Source: Pardosa pseudoannulata (taxonomy: Eukaryota; Arthropoda; Arachnida; Araneae; Lycosidae). Taken from it: DNA of 64,000 nucleotides. Location of the stretch: assembly GCA_032207245.1 (NCBI GenBank), contig CM063502.1, forward strand, positions 117,333,929-117,397,928, given 5' to 3'. Below, one piece after another: positions 1-13,760 of the stretch (its first letter is position 1; each line of letters opens with the position of its first letter). The notes under the pieces are model-generated. The model saw only the letters and a list, made by a program, of their open reading frames with translations, did not search any database and was not told the DNA's origin. The translations under genes and the position numbers were made by a program.

Positions 1-840
1 CTGGACTTAATGAGGCATTAAATGAAATATAAACATTACTGTTGAGTATCTGCTAGCGTTTAAATAGAATGTTAAAATGTTCCATTTTAAACACTAGCAG
101 ACGCTCAACCGGAAAAACTAACCTTTTGTTCTTACTTAGACTGTAAAACATCAACTATATAAGGTAAAATTCATTTCAACAAAATCATTCACCCAGAATA
201 TAAAAGCTAATAAAAAACACAAAAGAATTGTTTATGAATTTACATCTTAGATTAACAAGGAATTAAAAGTTTTAATTAAAATTATATACGCATTTTTTCT
301 TAATGTGATGAATAACATTATATTCTTGTACCTTTTTATGTTTTTGTAATCCTCAGACCGTTGTTTGTCAGTAAAAACATACACATACATATTATCCATA
401 CAAAATAAAAAAAAATAACTCTTCATAAACATATATTTTTTTAAATTGTGGATCACTATTTTTGATAACTTAAAATGCTTCATTGACTTTACTACTTTCT
501 CTACTGACTATAGAAAAGATAATATTTATGCTTAACGCTGCTTAAAATTCTAATTAGATATTTTCTATCAATTATTTGGTCTAAAAATAACATCAACATT
601 TAATATAATAGAAAAAAATAGTTTTGAAAACTAAATTTAAATCTATATCTAAAAAGACTATAAAATTTAAACAAGTAGCAATATTGTAAAGCTAAACTTC
701 TGGTAAATAAAACTTTATTATCTTTTGCAACGTTTGAACTGTTTTGGGTTTGTAGAGTAAAAATCTTTTTTATTTATTTTTAAAATATATAAAAAGTTAA
801 AGTGTTTTAACAGGTCAAATTACCTAGATTAGATCTACAA
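1..840. other. AT-rich intergenic DNA, nothing recognised
   Basis: No coding-like, tRNA-like or repeat structure was recognised. The one longer reading frame here (247-483, minus) is rich in Y, F, I and N, as expected by chance in AT-rich DNA, and has no recognisable domain. Confidence 0.6.
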
Positions 841-1434
841 AAAAATTTCCAGTAGATGATGGAATGTTAATTATTTTAAAATTAATAACAATTTATTATA
901 TTTATTACTATAAATTCTATGTAAAGTATATTTAACAAATATAAATATTTAGTAATTCGTTCTACAATTCAATATTGACTCATAATTCCGTTTTCCAATT
1001 TCAAATAGAAATGGTTTATAGTTAAAATAAAGGGAAACCCTTTTACCTAATTTTGTTTAATATTTTAAGCTCTACTGAAAGATATTCCTGAAATGACATA
1101 AACTTGAATATATTTTAATATCGTTAAATATAAAAAAGAGATCCAGTAGATGATAGAATGTTAATTATTTTAAAATTTATAACAATTAATCTTAATTATT
1201 ACTATAAATTCTATGTAAAAAATATTTAACAAATATAAATATTTAGTAATTCGTTCTACAATTCAATATTGACTCATAATTCCATTTTCCAATTTCAAAT
1301 AGAAATGGTTTATAGTTAAAATAAAGGGAAACCCTTTTACCTAATTTTGTTTAATATTTTAAGCTCTATTAAAATATATACCTGAAATAACATAAACTTG
1401 AATATATTTTAATATCGTTAAATATAAAAAAGAC
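841..1434. repeat. 294-bp tandem duplication, two copies
   Basis: Two head-to-tail copies share the order 'ccagtagatgat', 'taattcgttctacaattc', 'aaagggaaacccttttacc' and 'aatatcgttaaatataaa'. The first anchor lies at 849 and again at 1143, so the period is about 294 bp. The copies differ by scattered substitutions and short indels. No terminal repeats or target duplications were seen, so this looks like a local duplication rather than an insertion. Confidence 0.85.
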
Positions 1435-2057
1435 GATTATATTTAATTTAAACTCCAAGTTGCCTTAAAAAGTATTAGTTGTACTAAATTGTATTTAAGT
1501 TTATAAAAATTCTACTTTTTTATATTCCTTAATCTAAGCATAAAGTATGCCCCAGTATAATATGTTATGTATAAATACTAATGAATACAAAAAATATAAA
1601 AGAATTCTACGTAACGTAGAGTAACTTCTTTTATTAGAACTTCACAAGCTGATGTATGTACTTTAACATGTATCATTTTAGGCTTGCCCAGTTGTTAATT
1701 ATTATAATCATACTATTATTCTGTTATTCAGTTCACAAAGAGTTATTTGGTTTTATCGCAGTTTAAATTGTTTTGTAAAACTTTATCTCAAGAGGAATCG
1801 GAATTCAACAGTTTTGACAAAATGAATAAAGAGTACGAAAGGGCAATGCGATGCTTTAAACAGAGCGTAAAATGCAAGAAATTAATTATTTACTACTAAA
1901 ATAAGCTAGTAACTTTCGACACGTTATTGTAATTGTATACAACCTCAGAATATGACTGAGAAACACATAGAGTAATAGCGTAAAAAATGTTTTGATAGTA
2001 GGAAAAATTAAGAAATATTTTGATTTATGTTATCCTTTGTTTTGAATTAAGTTTGTT
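1435..2057. other. AT-rich intergenic DNA, nothing recognised
   Basis: I saw no repeat, tRNA-like or coding-like signal here beyond AT-rich sequence. Confidence 0.5.
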
Positions 2058-2354
2058 AAGGTCTATTTTGTGTAACACGGGGGCTAATTAGTCTGGAACC
2101 TACAGCTAAACACCTATTCCGAACAGCTGCGGATATCCATAATTGTAGACAGTTTTAAATCCACCGACTTCGTCACCGAGCGTTTTGATTTGGAGATCTA
2201 TGGTCTACTTTTAACCACACAAGAGGTAACAAAACCGGGACCTACTGCTTCTACCGATTCCGAATGACTACAAACATCAATGCGATCAGTGAGATTCGAA
2301 CCTGCCGGCTTCGTACCGAAAGACAACACCTCGACATTTGGCCACTGTCTAGCC
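2058..2354 (-). mobile_element. Two tandem tRNA-derived SINE copies (SINE family 1)
   Basis: Two adjacent antisense copies lie at about 2058-2183 and 2184-2354. Each carries the family order seen at 21.6 and 38.3 kb: 'gggctaat', 'gacctac', 'gccgattcc', 'gactacaaacatc', then an antisense tRNA-like head. The second copy has the motif 'gagattcgaacctgc', the reverse complement of a good RNA polymerase III B box (GGTTCGAATC), followed by 'ggccactgtctagcc' at the A-box position. The first copy has lost its head. SINEs are non-coding retrotransposons mobilised by a partner LINE. No LINE reading frame is visible in this window. Confidence 0.7.
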
Positions 2355-2744
2355 TTAAGCTCATGACTTTCTCACGAAAATCTGCTTGATGGTTACTCAG
2401 ATGATTTCAACCAGTTTAAATTTACTTTTGCTAGTTTTAGACCTTGGGAAATATTTCTTTGTTTTTAGGAGTCTTGTAAAAGTCTGGGGAAAATACTGCA
2501 GTAAAGAAATAGAAAAAAAAATTCCATTTGCAGTATGCGTACAAATTTATTTGAATTGAAACGCATAAATTTCATTAACTTAAATAGAATATTTCTTCCG
2601 TACTGTACTTCTCCTCTGTCCTGTATAAAACTTTTTTTTTATAAATTGACGTAATAGAAATCAGCTAATTAATTCTATATTTAAGTCATGCACATAGTAG
2701 AGCGAATAACTAAAAAATAGTAGTAAAAATATTATACGCTTGTC
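2355..2744. other. AT-rich intergenic DNA, nothing recognised
   Basis: Ordinary AT-rich sequence between the SINE pair and the hAT-type element. Nothing identifiable was seen. Confidence 0.5.
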
Positions 2745-2752
2745 ATTCCTCC

Positions 2753-3232
2753 CAGGGCCGGATTTCTAACAGGGCAAACGTGGCAAGTGCCCGGCCCCCC
2801 CAGTCAAAAGGGGGGAGGGTCCAAATTAACTGTCATTTGAAGTTAAAAATATGATGCGTATGTCAAAACTTTCCTTTAAATTATCGATAACTTTTTCTTT
2901 TAGTTTTTGAATTTTACAGTATCACTGGATAACTTGTTCACAAATGTAAGGGCTGGCAAAAAATGTACAACATGCAGCTACATTCTGTTTAAGGCAGGAA
3001 AATTCCTCGGGTAAGGAATTACAAAATTCTAATATACGCTTTACCTTCCACGATATTTTTGTAACTGTTTTAATAATTTTACTTATTTCATAATTTTTTA
3101 TTTTATTTGAAACTAATGTTATTTTACTAACTACGCTGGTGAGTCAACTTTAAAGACTCTGCCTGCCATAGTTTAAGCATCACTACATATAACAATCACC
3201 CCGTAGGCACCACTTCTGTAAGTCGGTCCCTG
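2753..3232. mobile_element. Non-autonomous hAT-type DNA transposon (480 bp)
   Basis: The left end begins CAGGGCCGGATTT and the right end, reverse-complemented, reads CAGGGACCGACTT, matching at 10 of 13 positions. The flanks carry an 8-bp target duplication: attcctcc (2745-2752) and tttcctcc (3233-3240), 7 of 8 identical. Ends starting CAGGG with 8-bp duplications are typical of the hAT superfamily. The interior includes a C-run and G-run segment near 2795-2820 and has no open reading frame, so this is a MITE or deletion derivative dependent on a transposase elsewhere. Confidence 0.75.
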
Positions 3233-3240
3233 TTTCCTCC

Positions 3241-3867
3241 TAAAGTATATCATCAGTTTTTAAAACGTGTAACAAATTTATTCATATGAAATAAAGCTCT
3301 AAAGCATCTAATTAATATAAAAAGACCCCATTAATGTTTAGTAAATATAATAACAATGGTTAAAGAACATTTTTTTTAACTGGATTCTATTATCATAAAT
3401 TGCTTACTATTTATCTTTAAATCTACAAATTTTAAAACTACAAATAAGTTAAAAGTAATCTATTTATAAGATAAACTGTCTAAAAAATCCGTTTCAAAAA
3501 TTCCATAATATTTTAACACTCTATGATTTCTTTGTAGTTAGGTCCAAAAACTATCTTAAAATATTTTTCATAAAATGTGAAAGCTAGCACGTCAAAAGCA
3601 AAAATATTTCACTAAATTACAAAATTGATAAACTTTTTACCTATAGCAAATTTCAAAAGATAATAAAGTAATACACAATAAATGCACAAAGTTTTCTACT
3701 ATCTTGGATTATTTCATGCAAATAAATTTGTTTAGTTTTAAAAATCTATCGTCTTCTGAGCACAAATGAAATCAAATATATTTACGCAATATGAGGCTTA
3801 AAAAGTCTTTTTATTATAGAACAATTTTATATATAATTTAAGATTATTTTGTAATTAAATGGCATGA
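3241..3867. other. AT-rich intergenic DNA, nothing recognised
   Basis: No repeat unit, tRNA-like element or coding-like run was recognised. Confidence 0.5.
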
Positions 3868-4745
3868 ATTATTCCCTATAAAATAATAGCTTAAGTTTAT
3901 GAAGCGGTTGGATCTGGAATGGATAGAGGCATCCATATTGGATTGTTGATGACTTAGGGTTAGGAATATTCTAAGCGAGTAAAGTTTATCTTTTCCTAAA
4001 CTATTGATCCGATTCTAAAATAAATTGGTATAAATATGCTTCACACCACAGTGAAAAATACTTTCATCTTTAAAACGTTTGAAATCCACCTTCCCCCCCC
4101 TTTTCTAGGGATTAATGCCATTATTTCAAGTCCTATTTTTCCCAATTAAAAGCAAGCGATTAAATTTATCCATTTATCGTATAATAAGTAAAAAAAAACT
4201 TTTTTCTAGAATTATGATATTATTCCTTTAACCATCTCATTTAATCATATCGTATTTTAAATTATTTAAATATCGTCTTTCTTATTTTCATACGTATTAT
4301 TATGCACATAATTTTATTTTATATTTGGCTTAAATAATATATCAGGTACATATGTTATAATTTTAACTTCAATCATCGATTATTTTTTGTTGCAATGAAA
4401 ATTTATCACCGGTATTAACAATAAATTCTTTTCATTAAAGTTTAGGAGCCTATTTCATGCACTAATAAATATCTAGCGTTTAAATTATATATCTTTGAAA
4501 AGTCAGAACTTTGTTCCTTTGTGTGTGTTTTCTTAATACATAACCACATAAACTACATTCACAGTATCGGGAGACTTTAGAGGCGTATGAAGATAAACAA
4601 ATGATTGAGCGGACCGTGTACCAGATAATTTTCAGCTAAAAGACAAGCCATTTTTTTACCTGCCTCATAGGGTACTTTACAATTCTGGAAAATTAAAAAA
4701 TTTACTGATTTAGTCATATGAAGGGCTATATGCTAGTTTTAAAAT
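3868..4745 (+). repeat. Dispersed repeat copy A (about 0.88 kb)
   Basis: Collinear with 51401-52345. Shared landmarks in order: 'gaagcggtt', 'gacttagggttag' against 'gagttagggttag', 'taaaataaattggtataa', 'ctttaaaacgtt', a C-run at about 4091, 'taaatatctagcgttta', 'gggagactttagag' and 'gataattctca' against 'gataattttca'. The copies are diverged but alignable end to end. It has no long reading frame and no clear terminal repeats. It may be part of a larger interspersed element whose ends lie outside the conserved part. Confidence 0.8.
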
Positions 4746-4977
4746 AATAAATAATTAATATCAACTCTTCAATGCCTGAATTATTTCACTTTAACACTTA
4801 ACTCTAAGGCTATTTACTTCATGATGCTATAGCAGACTTAAAACGTTATAAAAATAATACAAAATTTGTATCTATACAATGAATTCACAAGAAAAGCATA
4901 TTGTTTCATAATATTTATACAAAAGCCGTTATACAAAAAGATATTGTACGAAATAAATACTTTTAAAAGGCCGTTAA

Positions 4978-5421
4978 AAAGGCCACCGGCGTGTAAGGTC
5001 GGCCTGCTTTTTCGGTATCTCCTTCTTCCAGGACTCTAACCTCGCTTCGAATATATTACCTACCACGCCCAATAGCAACCTGTTAATTAACACCCGATAT
5101 AGGTCGCAGCAGCCAAAGGGAATTTTCGAAAATAAACCCGACTCGATTTCAATGCGGATTCAGCTCCTAGCTCAATTTATCGCTAACCTTGAGGAGGAAG
5201 TGGTGGAGGAAGATTTAGGGTACTTTGACATCGGCGATGCTAATGTGTGCAACTATCTCATTACGCACTATTCCAGTGATACTCAGAAGAAAAGTGGACT
5301 AGACTGTTTCCCTGTTACACGTGTTTGAAGGATTAACCGTGAAAAGGAAAATCTACAGTCACGCCTTGACATTTTTAATCGGTTTAAAAAGCACCTACAA
5401 CGGATTAAAATTCTTAGATGA
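4978..5421 (+). pseudogene. Unidentified coding-like segment with an in-frame stop
   Basis: One frame is open from 4978 to a TGA at 5326-5328 (116 codons), then continues in the same frame as RINREKENLQSRLDIFNRFK and onward to a second TGA at 5419. The composition is less AT-rich than the surroundings and the predicted peptide looks protein-like, with an acidic run (LEEEVVEED) and then a charged, possibly coiled-coil stretch after the stop. The only internal ATG with a useful run is at 5152. A good 3' splice-site sequence, 'ctccttcttccag', ends at 5031 in phase with the frame, so this could be an exon beginning there. I do not recognise the family. Readings: (a) a decayed gene or retrocopy in which an Arg codon became TGA; (b) a genuine terminal exon ending at 5326; (c) a piece of an unrecognised mobile element. 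Confidence 0.4.
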
Positions 5422-6785
5422 GCCTCACTGAAGATAAGCAATTTGCAGTAACTTCAGATTCTTCGGGAGAGAAACTAACAGCATAAACAAAATCCGTTTT
5501 AGATTTTGAATCAGGAATATCTTAATAGTCTGTTGTTTATTGAAAGTGATAAACTACAGGAAGAAATTAGAATAATAGATTCGAAATTGAAACATTACCA
5601 ATCAACTCTTCTATATATAACATTTCTCACAATTAGAAGTGGGAATATCGTCAATTTCTAACAATTTCTCCTACATATTTTTAACAAACTCTAAATAAAA
5701 GAGATAATTTTGATAATTTTTCACAATTATATCATTCTATATTACAACTGAACAATATATATTTTCTAATAATGATACAGTATCAAGAACTAATTTCATT
5801 TTTTGCATTATAATAAGTATTTTGTATCCAATTGTAGTGTAAACACACGAAAAATGCATTTTAGAAAATACTCCTTTATTTTTCGTGTAATAATAAGGAG
5901 ATTAAAAAATAATTAAGCACTGTCTCACAATTCAAATGAGGTGACTCTTACTTGCTAATTAAATTATTTATTTGATAAACTATTCGGCACACATATTATA
6001 CTTATTCAATGCTATTAGTTGACCTGAAAAAATACAATTAAATAGGGTTTCCCATTAGAAACTCGTATTATTAGAAAACTAATAAATTGTTGAATCAAAC
6101 TTGTCAAACAAACCACGTATATAATAATTTCCCCTTCTTGATTAAAAATATGAGATTTAGCAGAACAGTTTGTACTCTTAAGAGTAATAATAGTAATAGT
6201 AATATACCACATGCAAATTTCCATTGAGAAGCAGCAGTATATTTGCTCTTAGTAGGTTCTTTTAAAGCCAATCAAATCTCTGCTGCCGCAAAATTATTAG
6301 ACAAAAAATTTCGAAAGGGTGTGTTATTCAGCCGCCTGTAGGAACTGAACAGCAAGTACGAATCTGTAACTAGTCAAAGACTTTATAAACATACTTTATT
6401 TTCACCCTCTCGCAATAAGAGAGACGGTGAACGTCTTATATATTCAAAGGTGTCACACGGAAGAATGAGTAATCACATGACTTATCTTCTCATGGGAGAG
6501 AGGCTTACACAACTGTTCTGTCGATACTTGAAAAAACATGTAGTCACCAAAATTCATACAAATGGGTGAAAATGGCTAAGGCAGACGGCTTCTCCGGAAA
6601 GAATTGACATCTGGTTTAGAACAAGTGTAAAAAGTGCCAGACGTAAAAGCTGTTAACTAAAATTTAAGTTTTGAAGTGTGGAAAAAATGTAATCTAAAAA
6701 AATCAAGTTCAATTGGTATGGCTGGGAAAGTATAGAAAATCAGAACGTGAATTGGGAGAATTTCGAAGAAATTTAGAAACAATGA
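5422..6785. other. Intergenic DNA, no gene recognised
   Basis: AT-rich. About 6240-6660 is a little richer in G and C (for example the segment around 'ggagagaggcttac') but gave no open frame, tRNA-like head or repeat partner in this window. Confidence 0.5.
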
Positions 6786-6789
6786 TTAT

Positions 6790-6882
<93 letters not shown>

Positions 6883-6899
6883 CATACATATATATATAC

Positions 6900-6958
<59 letters not shown>

Positions 6959-6991
6959 TGTATACACACACACATATATATATATATATAT
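6786..6991. repeat. Interrupted (AT)n microsatellite
   Basis: Long (AT)n runs broken by single C or G substitutions (TACATA, TGTATACACACAC). The overlapping I/Y-repeat reading frames on both strands are artefacts of this tract and do not encode proteins. Confidence 0.97.
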
Positions 6992-7970
6992 CATAGAAAA
7001 AACAAAAGAAAGTTAGTGCTTATACAGTTAAAAATGTAAGAATAATACGGTGTATTATAAACCAGGAAGTTCGGGAAATAAAAGTATTCTTAAAAGATAA
7101 TCAAATGTGAATAATCGCTCCATCAAGTAATCATGTCATAAATCAACAAAAGTTTTCATATCACAGTTATTTTACGCTGCATTCGAAACAATCGTAGGAA
7201 TTTTCTACGGAATAAAAGGTCATTTATCAGGACGTGACATAATAAATATTGTATAATCAAACAAAATAACAAAGTAACTGAAACATGCTCTGATTGTTTA
7301 GAGATAAATTAGAGTTTTAATATAATTTTAAGTTCGCCATATTTTACTAAAGATTATGCTAGATAAGTTCATTTTTTTATTCGAATGCCTGTTAAATGAT
7401 TAAACAGGAAAAGAGGTTTTGCTTATTGCTTTAGTAATAAGAGTAATTTACTTTAGGAGTTGTTTGTTATAAATCTATCTATTCAGTGCAATGAACACAA
7501 CGTTAAAAGTGGAACGTAATTATTCTGACCTTTAGACTAGTAAATGTTTCCTAGCTATTCAAAATGCAATGATAAAGATTGAGGATAATTATAGATGATA
7601 CGGTTTTAAATAGTCATCATTTAAAATTATTCAGAGAAAGAAGCAAGATTGTACTAATTAAGTTTTTCTTACTAATGAAAGAGAACTTGTCTTTTGTAAT
7701 CTAGTTGATTCTAGTTATTATTGGTGGTTAAGGTAGTGAAACAAATGACACAAATAGTAAGGTTCTCTCAAACTGATATAAGCAGATACAATGATTTGTA
7801 GCAGGTTCACACAAGTACATAGCTTCCAGTTTAGCCTGTGGAATAATATATGTTTTCTGCTTGTATTTATGTATGTTAAAATTTAGAAGTTATTTTATTT
7901 AGTTTAATTACTGATAGAAAAGCAATGTTCTCGTTCACAAAGGAAAGAACATTAAATATTTGTTATATTT
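6992..7970. other. AT-rich intergenic DNA, nothing recognised
   Basis: No repeat partner, tRNA-like signal or coding-like segment was recognised. Confidence 0.5.
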
Positions 7971-7974
7971 TTAA

Positions 7975-8516
<542 letters not shown>

Positions 8517-8520
8517 TTAA

Positions 8521-11500
8521 ATACTAAAAAATAAAGATTTTGATCCTAACTTTGTCATTAAAGGTCAAAATGGTTTTATTTTTGTTCATGTGTACTTTTC
8601 TGAATGTTAATTCTTTGAGCTGCAATTAATTTTCCTCATTCCCACTGGTCTGCTTTAATGTTTGAGTTATATACCAATTTCTGCCGACTTAATAATTTTG
8701 AGTTAAAGAAGTGGGAACAGTAGTTCTTAAATTTAAACAACGTGTTGAACCCCACTCAATATTGTACTTGCTGTAAAAGAATAATGATGTCGAGTCAAAC
8801 ATGATATTAGAACGCAAAGAGTAAAGCAAAAGCTTACGATGCACATCTGTGAGTGACTAAATAAAATATGAATTAATATGCAAATGAAACTGAAGTCTTT
8901 ACATGAAATGTTCATCTGAGGTGACAAATAATTTAAGCATTATGTTAATATTCGTTTTTTATTAAAATATGACTTCACTAGTTTTCTTTACAATTCAAAA
9001 TAGTTTGATACAGTATCTGCAATTACTGAAATATATTTAAAAAAATATTATATTAATACTTGATCAAAAGTATAGAGATGATTTGTCATTTCGAGAGAAA
9101 GAAACGAGCTAACGGTTTTTTCAAAATATATTCTCCTGCTCAGAAAGAAAGGGTCTAGCCTTCATTTGGAACTTAAAAATATAATAAGTTTATCGTGCAA
9201 ATCCAGTGCATGTTGTTTTTCAGCCATGTTACCGATCTTGGTTAGCTTAGGTAACATGTTTGCGCTTAATGTGTTTCTAAAGTTTCTAATGGCTATGCAT
9301 CAGTGAAATTGGTTGTCTATTAATGAATAACTTAGATTACAGAACTAGAGACTGATGTATTATAGTCTGAGTTTTTAATGCAATAAAATTTGAATAAGTT
9401 ATAAAACTTTAGTCATTTCAGAAGGGCCATAAAGTAAATAAAGCTTATAAATTCTGAGTTCAGTGCGAATGCAATTTGTGTGTGAATTTGGTCAGTGTAA
9501 TCGTATTCTGTTGTACTTGTGTTAAGAATCTAGCTTTATTAAATACAACATTTAAAATTATGATTTTTGAGAAATAAGCAATAAGTTAATAACTAAATTT
9601 TTTTCAAACGGGTCGCAAAATGATTTTAATAATTTTAATGGATTTTTGAAGTCAACTTGCGCAAATAAATTTTAATCTACGTCTTTTATAATTTAATAAT
9701 TTTTCGAAATAGTTAAAACTTTTGGAGAGTTTTGTAAAAAAAAGGCCAAAATAAATTCATCTCCGAGGTACTATTCATTATAGAGTCATTTTCTTTCAAA
9801 CATAAAGACGAAAAAAAGCTCTCTAGCTTAATTGAAATTTCAATTTTCCTATTATTTTCCTAATTAAATATTAAATATGTTTTTCGCTTTGTTAAGCCTC
9901 GACATCAATTCTTTATAGTAGAAGTTGTACGAAACTAATCAGCCGTTAAGAGGAATACATATTATTATTTTCTACAAAAACAATATTTTATTTGCAACTG
10001 GAAAGTTTTTCAATCTATGAAAATCGTTTTTCAACTCCATCAACTGTTTTCCGACTCTATCAAAACGAAATAATTATCTTAAATTCTTATTAATTTTAAA
10101 ACAATCCATTTAATAAGAATTTTAAAAGAAGATAATAATTTAGTATTAAAAATGCTACCTTTTTAAAATTTGGCTATATATGTTATGAAACAATCATATG
10201 AATCGTATGTATGGTATGTAATAATTTTAATACCTGTTTCATTATTTTTTAATAGATTTTTTTGTGTTGCGATAAACTGTTTGGAATAAAACATTTAATT
10301 CCAGTACGAATTTTAACAAAATATTCTCATGCGAGAAACAATCATTTAAAAAATAAATATAGGTTAAACAATCATGCTTAGAATAATAGCTTTAATTTTT
10401 TTTAAATAGTTAGAAAAGTGTTTCATGTTTTTTTTAATTTACGTCTACAGAAATATTTTCTTAATTAAAGCCTTTCAAGTAGATTAATGAAGTTTTAAAT
10501 GGCGAAAACTACTACAAGTTCTAAGAAAGACTAATGTTTTTTTTTCTTCTGGATCTTTCTGATATAGTTCTGAAGCGTTCATGAATGAAATATTTTTCCC
10601 AGCATAATTCCCTTGCTCTTGAAGCGTTGTTATGACACCATAAGGTCAATCTCGTTGCTTTCTCATTACGTGGCCTTCAGGTTGATGTGACATAGTAGCA
10701 TTAGGCGAGGCCCACCAAAACTAGAGCACGTCCTTTTACCTCTTCTACTTATGGTAACTTCAACTAAAAGTCGAAAATCGAAGCTCAAAATTACGCAAGA
10801 TTTACTTAAATGTATATTAAATGTATTAACGCTCCAGGCTTTCCATTTCAGAACACAACACTAAATATCCCATAAAAACCAATTTTCCTCCGATAAAATA
10901 AAACCTGATTTTTAATCCCGTATATGGGTGCAGACAAAGGTCAAATCGTTTGTAATATTCCTTTTTTTTATAATGAAATGGGTTAGCATATTGCTGGAAT
11001 GTTGCTATAGAATGCTACTATTGAAAAATCAACCAGTAAAATATCATAAAATTTTTTGTTATTAGAAAGATATTTTTTAAATAACTGGTTAATAATATGA
11101 TTCTACAAACCTATTCTAAAAGTTATATAAAATAGTTGAATTATAAAACATAAAAAATAAAACTTACCAGAACAAGGATCCCAAGTATTCTTGAGGAAGC
11201 ATTACATAATTATTTTTACAAATCAATCATCCTCTTTTTATACTCTAATAAGAATGAGATATGCTTTCGTAAGAAATCTTAATGAGTGTTGCAATACACA
11301 TAAAGCCCTAAATATAAAAATTAAAAGTTATTATTTAAATCTCTTCATAGAGTCAAGTTGATTACTAATAACATTTGTTTTAAAAATAAACAATAATGCA
11401 GGTGTTCTGTTTCAAAAGCATTAAAATGTACAACTTTGAAGTACACTCGAAAATGAATTCTAGTACACATTAAATTACTTTACAGATGACAATTCTTTAT

Positions 11501-11699
11501 TTAATACTAATAATAAATTATTTAAATTTCATCTGCCAGTAAAATTTTTTAAAAGTACCTAATTTGAATGAGTAAAACTTATTATTCATAATTCGGGACA
11601 TAAATCAGGGACTTGCTTCAAAAGCAATTTTATTCCACTAAAAATTTAATCTCAATAGTTCCATAAACTGATAGCATAAAAGAACAATTATTTAGAGAA
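8521..11699. other. AT-rich intergenic DNA, no gene recognised
   Basis: Three kilobases of AT-rich sequence without an identifiable repeat family. A short, less AT-rich stretch at about 10600-10760 did not resolve into a frame or a tRNA-like element. Confidence 0.5.
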
Positions 11700-12515
11700 G
11701 AAATTTGATTATAGATATTGTTTAAAGATAGATACGAATTATTTCATTTTTAGCAATTTTAAACTACAACCGTCTAAATCTGCAGCTATAAAGATGATTT
11801 CAAAAAAAAAAAATCTACATTGAAAATTTAACATATTATTCCAGTAATATTTAAAATCTTAAAGGAGATATTTGATTATAGAGGTTGTTTGAAGATAGAT
11901 ATGAATTATTCGGTTTTTAGTAATTTTAAATTATAACCCTCTGAATCTGCATATTAAAGATGATTTTCAGAAAAGTCTACATTGAAAGTTTAACATATTA
12001 TTCCAGTAATATCAAAAATCTGAAAGATGATATTTGATTATAGATTTTGTTTGAAGATAGATATGAACTATTCGATTTATAGTAATTTTAAATCATAACA
12101 CTCTGAATCTGCAGCTATAAAGATGATTTTCAGAAAAGTCTACATTGAAAATTTAACATATTATTCCAGTAATATCTAAAATCTGAAAGAAGATATTTGA
12201 TTATAGATGTTGTTTGAAGATAGATACGAATTATTCGATTTTTAGCAATTTTAAATTATAACCTTCTAAATCTGCAACTATAAAGATGATTTCAAAAAAA
12301 ATCTACATTGAACATTTAACATATTATTCCAGTAATATCTAAAATCTGAAAGAAGATATTTGATTATAGATGTTGTTTGAAGATAGATATGAATTATTCA
12401 ATTTTTAGCAATTTTAAATTATAATCATCTGAATCTGCAGCTATAAAGATGGTTTTCAGAAAAGTGTACATTGAAAATTTAACATATTATTCCAGTAATA
12501 TCTAAAATCTGAAAT
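11700..12515. repeat. 163-bp tandem repeat, five copies
   Basis: Units start with 'tttgattatag' at about 11703, 11871, 12033, 12196 and 12358, giving periods of 168, 162, 163 and 162 bp. Each unit contains, in order, 'tttgaagatagatatgaat', 'tctgaatctgcagctataa', 'gtctacattgaaaatttaac' and 'ttccagtaatatctaaa'. Units differ by scattered substitutions. This is a short satellite-like array with no coding capacity. Confidence 0.92.
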
Positions 12516-13250
12516 CTGAGAATGTAAAATTAAGTAAAAGTAATAAAAGTAAAATTCATATTATTTTTAATAAGTCAAAACACGCGTTTTAATGTCCTAT
12601 ACTGTTGGAAAGCTCTAATCAAAATCTGTCTGCACCAACCACACTGCTGTCTTACATGTTTACATCGTATTCTTATATTTTTCTGTTCTTAAGCGAAAAT
12701 AAATAAAAAGAATTAAAAAAACTCTACTAAATAGACATTATCATGAAAGATATCAAGACTGACCAAAAATCTATTGTACTCGGAACACCTACACTGCTAA
12801 AGATATTTTATGAATAAAGAGCTGTTTTATTGTTCTAGTTGTTATGAGAAGAGACTGTCTTGGTATCCATGCATCTTCTGTCAAAAATCACAAGGAAAAT
12901 CTTAATTTTATAATTGGAGCGTTTATAATATATGGAAAACCACTCAGTAGTCACGATTACAGCATATATTTCACCAAGTTTTCCTTTGTGCATTCAACTG
13001 GCTGTAGCATGGATACATTTGTCTTTATAACAGACAGCTGCTTGTTTCATTTAATTGTTTACATGTAGTTCGTGTATGTGCTTGGTATAAAAGAAAGTTT
13101 ATAGAAAATTTAAATGCCATTTATAATCTTATCACAATGTTTTACATAAAATTAGCAGTCATATAAGTATTTTAAGTTAAAAGCATGCCTAGTAGCAAAC
13201 AAAAAATTAGCTAGGTACCCAATGCATTTATTTATTCTTTAGAGTTCATA
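12516..13250. other. Intergenic DNA, no gene recognised
   Basis: Contains a 74-codon frame at 12844-13068 (plus) with no recognisable domain. Its length and composition are compatible with chance. Confidence 0.5.

Positions 13251-13760
<510 letters not shown>

Noticed and set aside
6709..7039. Overlapping I/Y/C-repeat reading frames on both strands
   Set aside because: They are translations of the (AT)n/(GT)n tract; frames stay open because the repeat contains no stop in that phase.
11700..12515. CRISPR-like array
   Set aside because: Units of 163 bp are contiguous with no short repeat/unique spacer pattern; this is a tandem satellite in eukaryotic DNA.
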